Position numbers and translations under genes: made by a program. The notes below the pieces were generated by a model. It searched no databases. It saw only the letters and a list, made by a program, of their open reading frames with translations, and was not told where the DNA came from. Positions 32,100-39,576 of a stretch of DNA of 46,725 nt are shown piece by piece. Source of the DNA: an uncultured Prevotellaceae bacterium (GTDB taxonomy: Bacteria > Bacteroidota > Bacteroidia > Bacteroidales > Bacteroidaceae); contig ONSR01000005.1 in the NCBI GenBank assembly GCA_900320565.1, forward strand, positions 1-46,725, in the 5' to 3' direction. The stretch's first letter is position 1. The number at the start of each line of letters is the position of its first letter.

Positions 32100-33176
32100 A
32101 TGACACAGATACGCAGGTGGCTGATGCCGCTCAGCTGGCTTTATGGGCTGGGAGTGGACATCAGGAACGCCCTCTTCGACATGGGCGTGCTGCCTTCTGT
32201 GTCGTATGACATACCTATTATCAACGTCGGAAACATCACCGTGGGCGGGACAGGCAAGACGCCCACCGTGGAATATCTCATCCGGCTCCTTGCCGGGAGA
32301 TATCGGGTGGCTGTGCTCAGCAGGGGATACAAACGCAAGACGAAGGGCTACATCCTCTCTACGACGGCTTCTTCTATTGAGGAAATCGGCGACGAACCCT
32401 GGCAGATAAAGCAAAAGTTCCCTGACGTCATTGTTGCCGTAGATGCCAACAGACGTCGAGGCATCGAGCGGCTTATGACGGATGAGGCTACCAAGGATGT
32501 TGATGTGATCCTGCTCGACGACGCTTTCCAGCACCGATATGTGAAGGCGGGGCATAATATTTTGCTCGTCGATTACCACCGCATCATTTCCGACGACTGC
32601 CTTCTTCCTGCAGGAAGACTGCGTGAACGACCTTCTTCGAGCACCCGAGCCTCGACGATTATTGTGACGAAATGCCCGCAGCACATCAATGCGATGGGCT
32701 TCCGGGTCATCCTCTCTTCCCTGAACGTCAGGCCGTATCAGCAGCTCTTCTTCAGTACGTTCACCTATGAAACCATGCATCAGCTCTGGGGCGACGGCAT
32801 GCTCGAACCCGAGACGCTGAGGAAAGACAACACCCACGTACTCCTCCTGACCGGCATCGCTGGTCCTCGTCAGATGGAGCAGGACGTCAGGAAGTTCGTT
32901 CAACACGTGAGCACGCTCACATTCCCTGACCATCATTACTTCACGAAGCGTGATGTTGATACCATCAACAGGGCATTGCAAGACCTGCCCCAGCCGCATA
33001 TCATCATCACCACAGAGAAGGATGCGGCCCGGCTCCTGCACCTTGAGGGACTCACGGAGGAGGTGAAGCGGTGCACTTATGTACTCCCCATCGGGATAAG
33101 TATTATGCGAGAAGAAAAGGAAAAGTTCGATAAAACGATTAACGACTATGTACAAGAAAATAAAAGAAACAGCTGA
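32100..33176 (+). CDS. lpxK: Tetraacyldisaccharide 4'-kinase (lipid A synthesis)
   Basis: 358 residues from the ATG at 32100, preceded by GAAGGTG; a TTG at 32079 is in frame but lies in the repeat. It phosphorylates the 4' position of the lipid A disaccharide at the inner membrane, so the organism makes LPS. The P-loop is in NVGNITVGGTGKTPTVEY, followed by LSRGYKRKTKGY, GDEPWQIK and VILLDDAFQHR, the family's signature. The N-terminal hydrophobic helix (about 10-30) anchors it. Its last 29 bases overlap the start of the purine nucleoside phosphorylase gene. Confidence 0.95.
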   Translation: MTQIRRWLMPLSWLYGLGVDIRNALFDMGVLPSVSYDIPIINVGNITVGGTGKTPTVEYLIRLLAGRYRVAVLSRGYKRKTKGYILSTTASSIEEIGDEPWQIKQKFPDVIVAVDANRRRGIERLMTDEATKDVDVILLDDAFQHRYVKAGHNILLVDYHRIISDDCLLPAGRLRERPSSSTRASTIIVTKCPQHINAMGFRVILSSLNVRPYQQLFFSTFTYETMHQLWGDGMLEPETLRKDNTHVLLLTGIAGPRQMEQDVRKFVQHVSTLTFPDHHYFTKRDVDTINRALQDLPQPHIIITTEKDAARLLHLEGLTEEVKRCTYVLPIGISIMREEKEKFDKTINDYVQENKRNS

Positions 33177-33954
33177 ATGGATCCAACAAAGGATGCCAAA
33201 CGCACCGACGATTGCTATTATCCTGGGTTCAGGCCTTGGGGAACTGGCAAAGCGCATAGAGAGACTTAAGACATTTCCTTATAAAGAGATTCCCAATTTC
33301 CCAGTTTCCACCGTCGAAGGCCATGCGGGAGAACTCATCTTCGGCAAGCTCGGAGGAGTGGATGTATTGGCCATGGAGGGCCGTTTCCACTACTATGAAG
33401 GCTGGACGATGCAGCAGGTGACGTTCCCCGTCCGCGTGATGTACGAGTTGGGCATCAAGACGCTTTTCGTCAGCAATGCAGCCGGAGGAACCAATCCGGA
33501 CTTCCAGATTGGCGACCTCATGATAATAACCGACCACATCAACTACATGCCCGAGAATCCTCTTCACGGTCCCAACGTCCCGACCGGGCCGCGTTTCCTG
33601 GACATGGGCGAGGCTTACTCCAAGAAACTCATTGCCAAGGCCGATGCGATTGCCGCTAAGCACGGTATCAAGGTCCAGCATGGTGTGTATCTCGCCACAC
33701 AAGGCCCCACCTACGAAACGCCGGCTGAGTACCGCATGTTTGCGCGCTGGGGAGCCGATGCAGTAGGCATGAGCACCGTTCCCGAAGTGATTGTTGCTCA
33801 CCATTGCGGTATTGAGTGTTTCGGTATGAGCATCATCACCGACCTGGGCGGCATGGAGAATCCGATGAAGATTACGCACGAAGAGGTGCTCAGAGCTGCC
33901 GAAGCAGCCCAACCCTTCATGGCGACCATCATCGAGGAAATGATTAAGGTATAA
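33148..33954 (+). CDS. punA: Purine nucleoside phosphorylase I
   Basis: 268 residues. It splits inosine and guanosine with phosphate in purine salvage. Signatures of the trimeric PNP/MTAP family: IILGSGLGELA (phosphate loop), EGHAGELIFG, EGRFHYYEG, FVSNAAGGTNPDFQIGDLMI and TQGPTYETPAEYRM. GMSTVPEVIVA and the base-binding ITDLGGMENPMK follow. The last (with Asn rather than Thr) fits a purine-nucleoside enzyme rather than MTA phosphorylase. The start ATG overlaps the lpxK 3' end by 29 bases in another frame, so expression is coupled. Confidence 0.94.
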   Translation: MYKKIKETAEWIQQRMPNAPTIAIILGSGLGELAKRIERLKTFPYKEIPNFPVSTVEGHAGELIFGKLGGVDVLAMEGRFHYYEGWTMQQVTFPVRVMYELGIKTLFVSNAAGGTNPDFQIGDLMIITDHINYMPENPLHGPNVPTGPRFLDMGEAYSKKLIAKADAIAAKHGIKVQHGVYLATQGPTYETPAEYRMFARWGADAVGMSTVPEVIVAHHCGIECFGMSIITDLGGMENPMKITHEEVLRAAEAAQPFMATIIEEMIKV

Positions 33955-34056
33955 AAAATGAAAGAATGAAAGAATGAGGAAATTAAAGTGACATCTCCTT
34001 AGGAGCGCTTTTTCTTCATTATTTCATTGTTTCATTGTTTCATTTTTAAGAAGTTT

Positions 34057-35127
34057 ATGGAGATTTCCGAACTGGGTGAGTTTGGTCTTATTGACCGCCT
34101 CGCGAAAGATATTACGATAAAAAACGAGTCCACCATCCGTGGCATTGGCGACGATTGTGCCATCCTTGCGCCAACGCAAGGCATGCGAACTGTAGTCACG
34201 ACCGACCTTTTGATGGAGGGCGTACACTTCGACCTCACATACGTTCCCTTGCGACACCTTGGCTATAAGGCGGTTATGGTGAACCTCAGCGATGTCTTCG
34301 CCATGAATGCCAGGCCGCAGCAGGTGACCGTGAGCCTCGCCATCTCGAGCAAGTTCAAGGTGGAAGACATTGAGGACCTCTATGCCGGTATGCGTCTGGC
34401 TTGCGAGAAGTGGGGCGTCGATATTGTGGGCGGCGACACGACTGCCAGCCTGACCGGCCTGGCCATCAGCATTACGGCCATCGGCGAGGCACGGAGCGAG
34501 GACCTGGTCCTGCGTAGTGGTGCCCAGCCGACCGACCTCATCTGCGTCAGCGGAAACCTCGGCGCCGCCTATATGGGGCTGCAACTTTTGGAGCGGGAAA
34601 AGGCCATCTACAACGACCAGGTTGAGGAGGCTCGCCGCAGCGGCAGCAAGGAGCAGATGGAGGCTCTGCGCGAGGCTCAGCCCGACTTCAGCGGCCGCGA
34701 GTACATCCTCGAGCGACAACTCAAGCCCGAGGCGCGTGGAGACATCATTGAGGCGCTCCGAAAGGCCGGAATTCACCCGACGAGCATGATGGACATCAGC
34801 GACGGATTGAGCAGCGAACTCATGCACATCTGCCGGCAGAGCCAGACGGGTTGCCGCATCTACGAAGAGCGTCTGCCCCTCGACTACCAGACCGCCGCAA
34901 TGGCCGAAGAGCTGAACCTGAACGTCAGCACCTGTGCCCTGAACGGCGGTGAAGACTACGAACTGCTCTTCACCGTGCCGCTCTCGATGAACGACACCGT
35001 TTCGGCCCTCGAAGACATACACGTCATCGGCTACATCACCGAGCAGGACAAGGGCATGGCCCTCATTTCGCGCGACGGCGGAGAGCACCAGCTCAAGGCA
35101 CAAGGCTGGAATCCCCTAAAGGAGTAA
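34057..35127 (+). CDS. thiL: Thiamine-monophosphate kinase
   Basis: 356 residues from the ATG at 34057 (MEISELGEFGLIDRL). Upstream codons to 34027 are in an octamer repeat (TTTCATTG) and are not conserved. It makes thiamine pyrophosphate from thiamine monophosphate with ATP. Family motifs: GIGDDCAIL, TTDLLMEGVHFD, KAVMVNLSDVFAM, DIVGGDTT, SMMDISDGLSSEL and ALNGGEDYELLF. The segment around residues 180-215 is longer and more charged than in E. coli ThiL, which is common in Bacteroidetes. The stop is followed by a good intrinsic terminator and array D. Confidence 0.95.
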   Translation: MEISELGEFGLIDRLAKDITIKNESTIRGIGDDCAILAPTQGMRTVVTTDLLMEGVHFDLTYVPLRHLGYKAVMVNLSDVFAMNARPQQVTVSLAISSKFKVEDIEDLYAGMRLACEKWGVDIVGGDTTASLTGLAISITAIGEARSEDLVLRSGAQPTDLICVSGNLGAAYMGLQLLEREKAIYNDQVEEARRSGSKEQMEALREAQPDFSGREYILERQLKPEARGDIIEALRKAGIHPTSMMDISDGLSSELMHICRQSQTGCRIYEERLPLDYQTAAMAEELNLNVSTCALNGGEDYELLFTVPLSMNDTVSALEDIHVIGYITEQDKGMALISRDGGEHQLKAQGWNPLKE

Positions 35128-35144
35128 AACACCGACCTTACTGG

Positions 35145-35165
35145 CGCGGCACGCCGCGTTTTTTT
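35145..35165 (+). terminator. Intrinsic terminator after thiL
   Basis: Stem CGCGG/CCGCG around loop CACG, followed directly by seven T residues. Its core CGGCACGCCG is of the array-H type and is centred 21 bp from the first unit of array D. Confidence 0.8.
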
Positions 35166-35166
35166 C

Positions 35167-35292
35167 CCCCTATAGAGGAATGACCAACGCCCTATAGGGG
35201 AATGACCAACGCCCTATAGGGGAATGACCAACGCCCTATAGGGGAATGAGTAACGCCCTATAGGGGAATTTTTTGCCCCCTCTGTTGGGGGT
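35167..35292 (-). repeat. 22-bp palindromic repeat array D (CCCTATAGGG class)
   Basis: Cores start at 35168 (CCCTATAGAG), 35190, 35212, 35234 and 35256 (all CCCTATAGGG), 22 bp apart. Plus-strand linkers read GAATGACCAACG and GAATGAGTAACG. A decayed inverted repeat CCCCC(TCTGTT)GGGGG follows at about 35276-35291. The thiL terminator adjoins its left end. The 277-bp gap otherwise holds only the promoter of the next gene. Confidence 0.94.
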
Positions 35293-35348
35293 TTTATAGT
35301 ACCTATATTCTATAGTTACTATAGTTGCCCGAAAAACTCGACCGATTA

Positions 35349-35380
35349 TTTGTCTTTTTGCTAGGAAATGTGTAATTTTG
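35349..35380 (+). promoter_or_regulatory. Promoter of the small secreted protein gene / glsA operon
   Basis: TTTG at 35349-35352 and TAATTTTG at 35373-35380, 20 bases apart, 24 bases before the ATG at 35405. It probably drives the run from 35405 into glsA and glsB. Confidence 0.75.
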
Positions 35381-35404
35381 TCGCTTGATAGTGGAAAAGT
35401 TTTC

Positions 35405-35770
35405 ATGAGAGCAACTTCGAGATTGCAAATATGTCTGTTCGTGCTGGCTGCCCTGCTGTGCTTGCCGGCCGATGGTGCCGTGCGCAAACGCAAGGCCAAG
35501 GCGCGTCGCAATCCCGATACACTCGTGGTGGCAATGCCATCACCCGAAATGCCACAGTCCAGGCGGATGAGCACCTCGGCCTATCCCGTACAGATAAGCG
35601 TCACGGGTCGCGTCGTGCAGATACAAAGCGACCATAATCAGCTGCTGCCCATCTACAACCAGAACGGCGTACTCTACCTGACGGCTCGCCTCAACAAGGG
35701 CACCAACTGGCTCGGCGGACTGCCCCGAGGACGCTACTTCATCAATAACCGACCAATAACAATCAACTAA
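35405..35770 (+). CDS. Small secreted protein of unknown function
   Basis: 121 residues from the ATG at 35405, which gives a signal peptide (MRATSRLQICLFVLAALL, with cleavage near ADGA). The frame from a TTG at 35378 would overlap the promoter. After a basic stretch (RKRKAKARRN) and a short Ser/Pro region, the last 60 residues form a likely small beta domain (VQISVTGRVVQIQ, LPIYNQNGVLY, LPRGRYFINNRPI). This recalls the short C-terminal beta modules of Bacteroidetes secreted proteins, but I do not recognise a named family. The stop TAA overlaps the glsA ATG by one base, so it is translationally coupled to the aminolipid genes. Confidence 0.65.
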   Translation: MRATSRLQICLFVLAALLCLPADGAVRKRKAKARRNPDTLVVAMPSPEMPQSRRMSTSAYPVQISVTGRVVQIQSDHNQLLPIYNQNGVLYLTARLNKGTNWLGGLPRGRYFINNRPITIN

Positions 35771-36573
35771 TGATAAACGAAATCAACATAGATAAAATAG
35801 TTCGCGAACGTGCAGGCAAGAAAGCCAAATACATCCCGAAATGGCTGACAGGCCTGCTGGCTCGCATCATCCATCAGGAGTTCATCAACGTATATCTGCG
35901 CCGAGGCAGGGTAGGCGTTGACTTTTGCAAAGGCGTCGTAGAGTACGTCGGTGCCGAAGTCAGCGTGGAGGGCACGGAGAATCTCCCCGACGACGGACGT
36001 CTCTACACCTTCGTCTCGAATCATCCCCTCGGGGCAATCGATGGCGTAACCCTCGGCTGGATTATCGGCGAACACTATGGCGGCAAGATAAAATACCTGG
36101 TGAACGACCTGCTGATGAACCTCGAGGGACTCGCTCCCCTGTGCGTCCCCGTCAACAAGATTGGCAAGAACGCCCGCTCCTTCCCTGCTCTGGTGGACGG
36201 AACTTTTGCCAGCGACTGCCACGTCATCATGTTCCCCGCAGGACTCTGCAGTCGTAAACAAGACGACGGAACCATCCGCGACATCCCATGGAACAAGGCG
36301 TTCGTCGTAAAGAGCGTGCAGCATGAGCGCGACATCGTGCCCATCCACTTCGAGGGAAGGAACTCGAACCGCTTCTACAACGTGGCGCGATGGTGCAAGC
36401 GGCTGCATCTGCCCAATTTCGCAATGGCCCTCCTGCCCGACGAAATGTACCGGAGCCGAGGCAAGCACTACGTCGTACGCATCGGCAAACCCATCCCCTG
36501 GCAGACATTCGACAAGACAAAAACACCCACCGACTGGGGAAGATGGGTGCAGGATAAAGTTTATAGTTTATAG
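35770..36573 (+). CDS. glsA: O-acyltransferase of the glycine-lipid pathway (PlsC fold)
   Basis: 267 residues. The lysophospholipid-acyltransferase motif NHxxxxD is in FVSNHPLGAIDGVTLG. The acceptor motif usually written FPEGT appears as FPAGLCSRK. Later segments HFEGRNSNRFYN and HYVVRIGKPIPW are typical of acyltransferases paired with an OlsB/GlsB-type protein. In Bacteroides thetaiotaomicron an adjacent pair, GlsB and GlsA, makes glycine lipids: GlsB N-acylates glycine and GlsA adds the second acyl chain by ester linkage. The neighbour at 36592 is the GlsB-like member. Assignment rests on fold plus neighbourhood. No membrane helix is obvious; peripheral membrane association is expected. Confidence 0.8.
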   Translation: MINEINIDKIVRERAGKKAKYIPKWLTGLLARIIHQEFINVYLRRGRVGVDFCKGVVEYVGAEVSVEGTENLPDDGRLYTFVSNHPLGAIDGVTLGWIIGEHYGGKIKYLVNDLLMNLEGLAPLCVPVNKIGKNARSFPALVDGTFASDCHVIMFPAGLCSRKQDDGTIRDIPWNKAFVVKSVQHERDIVPIHFEGRNSNRFYNVARWCKRLHLPNFAMALLPDEMYRSRGKHYVVRIGKPIPWQTFDKTKTPTDWGRWVQDKVYSL

Positions 36574-36591
36574 TTGAGAGTAAAGAGAATA

Positions 36592-37602
36592 ATGGAAGAC
36601 AACAAGATAATGGAACCCATCGCAGAACCCATCCCTGTAGAAGTACTAAAGGCAGAACTCACGCCCGACAAGAAGTTACGAATGACAAACAAGAGCGACA
36701 ACGAAGTTTACGTTGTCACTTGGCACGACTCACCGCATGTCGTACGCGAGATAGGACGCCTCCGCGAGATAGCCTTCCGTGCTGCCGGCGGCGGAACGGG
36801 TAAGAGCTTTGACCTCGACGAGTTCGACACTTGCGAGAACTGCTATAAGCAAATCCTCGTCTGGGACCCTGAGACGGAAGAGATCGTAGGCGGCTACCGC
36901 TACATCCTCGGTAAGGACTGGCAGATAGCCCCCGACGGACAACCCGTCCTGGCCACCAGCCACATGTTCCGCTTCTCGGAGAAGTTCATGAAGGAGTACG
37001 CTCCCTGGACCATCGAACTGGGACGAAGCTTCGTCACCCTCGAGTATCAGAGCACGCTCCGGGGCAGGAAAGGCATCTTCGCACTCGACAACCTTTGGGA
37101 CGGCCTCGGGGCAATCGTGGTCATCGAACCTACCATCCGATACCTCTTCGGCAAGTTCACAATGTATCCCAGCTATGATCGTATGGCAAGGGACATGATT
37201 CTCTACTTCCTTAACAAACACTTCCCCGACCCGGATAACCTCATTTATCCCATGAAGCCCCTCAAGTTCTGGCACGATCCGGAACAGTTCAAGACACTCT
37301 TCACCGAGGATGATTTCAAGGCGGACTATCGTATCCTCAATCACGAAGTACGTGCCTTGGGTTACAACATACCGCCGCTCGTCAACGCCTATATGGGCTT
37401 GAGCCCGACGATGAAACTGTTCGGCACCGCAATCAACGATGGTTTTGGCGACGTGGAGGAGACGGGAATACTCATCGCAGTGGATGAAATCCTGCAGGAA
37501 AAGCGCATGCGCCACATCGACACCTTCGCTGCAGAGCATCCCGAACTGGTGCAGATTACCAGCGGAGCCAATAGGATCTTCTATAAACCCGACGATAAGT
37601 AG
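36592..37602 (+). CDS. glsB: N-acyltransferase of the glycine-lipid pathway (GNAT/OlsB-like)
   Basis: 336 residues from the ATG at 36592; a TTG at 36574 would add six residues directly abutting glsA. The acyl-CoA/ACP N-acyltransferase fold is recognisable from REIGRLREIAFRAAGGGTGK, FDTCENCYKQILVWD, EEIVGGYRYILG and WTIELGRSFVTLEYQ. FALDNLWDGLGAIV and MYPSYDRMARDMILYFL follow. This matches the hemolysin-like GNAT group that includes OlsB and Bacteroides GlsB, which N-acylates an amino acid with a 3-hydroxy fatty acid. The acyl chain and amino acid cannot be read from the sequence; glycine is inferred from Bacteroides. It follows glsA by 18 bases and precedes dgt by 14. Confidence 0.82.
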   Translation: MEDNKIMEPIAEPIPVEVLKAELTPDKKLRMTNKSDNEVYVVTWHDSPHVVREIGRLREIAFRAAGGGTGKSFDLDEFDTCENCYKQILVWDPETEEIVGGYRYILGKDWQIAPDGQPVLATSHMFRFSEKFMKEYAPWTIELGRSFVTLEYQSTLRGRKGIFALDNLWDGLGAIVVIEPTIRYLFGKFTMYPSYDRMARDMILYFLNKHFPDPDNLIYPMKPLKFWHDPEQFKTLFTEDDFKADYRILNHEVRALGYNIPPLVNAYMGLSPTMKLFGTAINDGFGDVEETGILIAVDEILQEKRMRHIDTFAAEHPELVQITSGANRIFYKPDDK

Positions 37603-37616
37603 AGGCGTTCATAGTG

Positions 37617-38984
37617 ATGGAAGAGATGATGAAATGGGAGCAGTTGCTCTCCAACAAACGCCTCGGGCAGGAGGGAATGCAGCAGCGGAGCGACGACCGG
37701 ACAGAGTTCCAGCGCGACTACGACCGCTTGATCTTCTCTGCCCCCTTCCGGCGTTTGCAGAACAAGACGCAAGTCTTTCCCCTGCCTGGCAGCATCTTCG
37801 TGCACAACAGGCTGACGCATAGCCTCGAGGTCAGCAGTGTGGGACGTAGTCTGGGCAACGACGTCAGCCGACTCATCCTGAAGAATCACCCCGAGCTCTA
37901 CAGTACACATTTCACGGAACTGGGCAACATCGTATCGGCCGCCTGCCTTGCCCACGACATGGGAAACCCTCCCTTCGGTCATAGTGGCGAGACGGCTATA
38001 GGAACCTACTTTAGTGAAGGTGGCGGGCTGTTCCTGAAGGATTACATTTGCCCTGAGACGGGCGACGGCATCTCGCCCAGGCAGTGGGAGGACATCATAC
38101 ACTTCGAGGGTAATGCCAATGCTTTCCGCCTGCTCACGCACCACTTCAAGGGGCGTCGCAAGGGCGGTTTCGTCATGACGTACAGCACGCTGGCGAGCAT
38201 CGTGAAGTACCCTTTCACGTCCGACTTGGCAGGCGACAAGCGCAAGTTCGGCTTCTTCCGTAGCGAGGTGAAGGACTATGAGTCTATTGCCAAAGAGCTT
38301 GGCATCATCAAACTTCCTGCTCCAAAGGGGGCGATCCGCTACGCCCGTTATCCGCTTGTTTATCTCGTTGAGGCTGCGGACGACATTTGCTATGAGATCA
38401 TGGACATCGAGGATGCCCATAAGTTGAAGCTCCTGACGACGGAAGAGACCAAGCGGCTTTTCCTCGCTTACTTCACTGCGGAGCAGCAGCAACACATCAA
38501 GAAACGCATGAGCCAGCTGGTGGACGACGTCAACGAGCAGATTGTCTATCTCCGTTCATGCGTCATCAACTGCCTGGAACAGCAGTGTGTTCAGGTCTTT
38601 GTTAAGAATGAGAAGGCCATCTTGAGCGGCACTTTCGAGGGTTCCCTCATAGAGCACATCGACGATCTTCCGCGCAAGGCATACGAGCAATGCGAGCGCG
38701 TGGCTTATGGAAAGATATATCATTGCAAGGATGTGGTCGATATAGAGATAGCCGGCTACAAGGTCATCACGACCTTGACCGACCTGATGGTGCAGGCGGC
38801 CACGCATTCCGACCGTGCTTTCTCGCGCTTGCTCATCAGTCGCGTCAGCACGCAGTACGACATCTTGGCGCCCACCCTCTACGAGCGAATCATGGCCGTC
38901 CTGGACTACATCTCGGGGATGACCGATGTCTTTGCGCTCGACCTTTACCGCAAAATAAATGGCATGAGCCTACCCGACGTATAA
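37617..38984 (+). CDS. dgt: Deoxyguanosinetriphosphate triphosphohydrolase
   Basis: 455 residues from the ATG at 37617 ([18 protein letters not shown]). A GTG one codon earlier and an ATG at 37629 are alternatives. Dgt cleaves dGTP to deoxyguanosine and triphosphate. The HD-superfamily metal motifs are seen as [32 protein letters not shown] and, further on, [16 protein letters not shown]. The N-terminal [17 protein letters not shown] and [11 protein letters not shown] are typical of dGTPases. Next gene on the strand is dut, so two dNTP-pool enzymes are paired, 14 bases apart. Confidence 0.94.
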   Translation: MEEMMKWEQLLSNKRLGQEGMQQRSDDRTEFQRDYDRLIFSAPFRRLQNKTQVFPLPGSIFVHNRLTHSLEVSSVGRSLGNDVSRLILKNHPELYSTHFTELGNIVSAACLAHDMGNPPFGHSGETAIGTYFSEGGGLFLKDYICPETGDGISPRQWEDIIHFEGNANAFRLLTHHFKGRRKGGFVMTYSTLASIVKYPFTSDLAGDKRKFGFFRSEVKDYESIAKELGIIKLPAPKGAIRYARYPLVYLVEAADDICYEIMDIEDAHKLKLLTTEETKRLFLAYFTAEQQQHIKKRMSQLVDDVNEQIVYLRSCVINCLEQQCVQVFVKNEKAILSGTFEGSLIEHIDDLPRKAYEQCERVAYGKIYHCKDVVDIEIAGYKVITTLTDLMVQAATHSDRAFSRLLISRVSTQYDILAPTLYERIMAVLDYISGMTDVFALDLYRKINGMSLPDV

Positions 38985-38998
38985 TAATATATAATCCA

Positions 38999-39433
38999 AT
39001 GAAAGTACAGATAATCAATCGCAGCCATCATCCGCTGCCACAGTATGCCACGCCGCAGTCGGCAGGCGTCGATCTTCGTGCGAATATAGAGTCGCCCATC
39101 GAATTGAGGCCAATGGAACGACGCCTTGTTCCTACAGGGCTCTTCATGGCCTTGCCTCCTGGTTTCGAGGCACAGGTGCGTCCTCGCAGCGGCTTGGCCA
39201 TCAAGCATGGCATCACCGTGCTGAATACTCCGGGCACCATTGATGCCGACTATCGTGGCGAAGTCTGTGTCATCCTGGTCAACCTCTCGGACGAACCCTT
39301 CCTCATTGCCGACGGCGAACGCATCGCACAAATGGTGATAGCGCGTCATGAACAGGCTGAGTGGGAACCCGTGGAGGTGTTGTCGGAAACGGAACGCGGT
39401 GCTGGTGGCTTCGGCCATAGCGGTACGAAATAA
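38999..39433 (+). CDS. dut: dUTP diphosphatase
   Basis: 144 residues from the ATG at 38999 ([16 protein letters not shown]); the open frame upstream is an out-of-frame reading of dgt. It hydrolyses dUTP to dUMP, keeping uracil out of DNA. All five trimeric dUTPase motifs are present: [44 protein letters not shown] and [11 protein letters not shown]. The last is the mobile C-terminal arm. The stop codon is followed within three bases by array E. Confidence 0.96.
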   Translation: MKVQIINRSHHPLPQYATPQSAGVDLRANIESPIELRPMERRLVPTGLFMALPPGFEAQVRPRSGLAIKHGITVLNTPGTIDADYRGEVCVILVNLSDEPFLIADGERIAQMVIARHEQAEWEPVEVLSETERGAGGFGHSGTK

Positions 39434-39434
39434 A

Positions 39435-39515
39435 CGCCCTATAGGGGAATGCTCAACGCCCTATAGGGGAATGCTTAACGCCCTATAGGGGAATGACCAA
39501 CGCCCTATAGGGGAG
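39435..39515 (-). repeat. 22-bp palindromic repeat array E (CCCTATAGGG class)
   Basis: Exact cores start at 39437, 39459, 39481 and 39503, 22 bp apart. Plus-strand linkers are GAATGCTCAACG, GAATGCTTAACG and GAATGACCAACG. It begins immediately after the dut stop codon and lies upstream of the TPR gene. Confidence 0.95.
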
Positions 39516-39576
39516 TGAATGGCGTCGGCTGGAGCATATTCAACTTCCCTTGCAAGGAAACAATAACCAACTGATA

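Noticed and set aside
33995-34015. CTCCTTAGGAG followed by CGCTTTTTC as a terminator after the purine nucleoside phosphorylase gene
   Set aside because: The stem is only four base pairs and the T-run is offset, so I could not support it.
33957-34050. Octamer repeats (GAATGAAA, TTTCATTG) as an attachment site or coding extension of thiL
   Set aside because: Simple A/T-rich slippage repeats like others in the window; no integrase or tRNA nearby.
38690-38998. N-terminal extension of the dut frame into dgt
   Set aside because: Out-of-frame reading of dgt; dUTPase similarity begins at the ATG at 38999 and gives the normal length.
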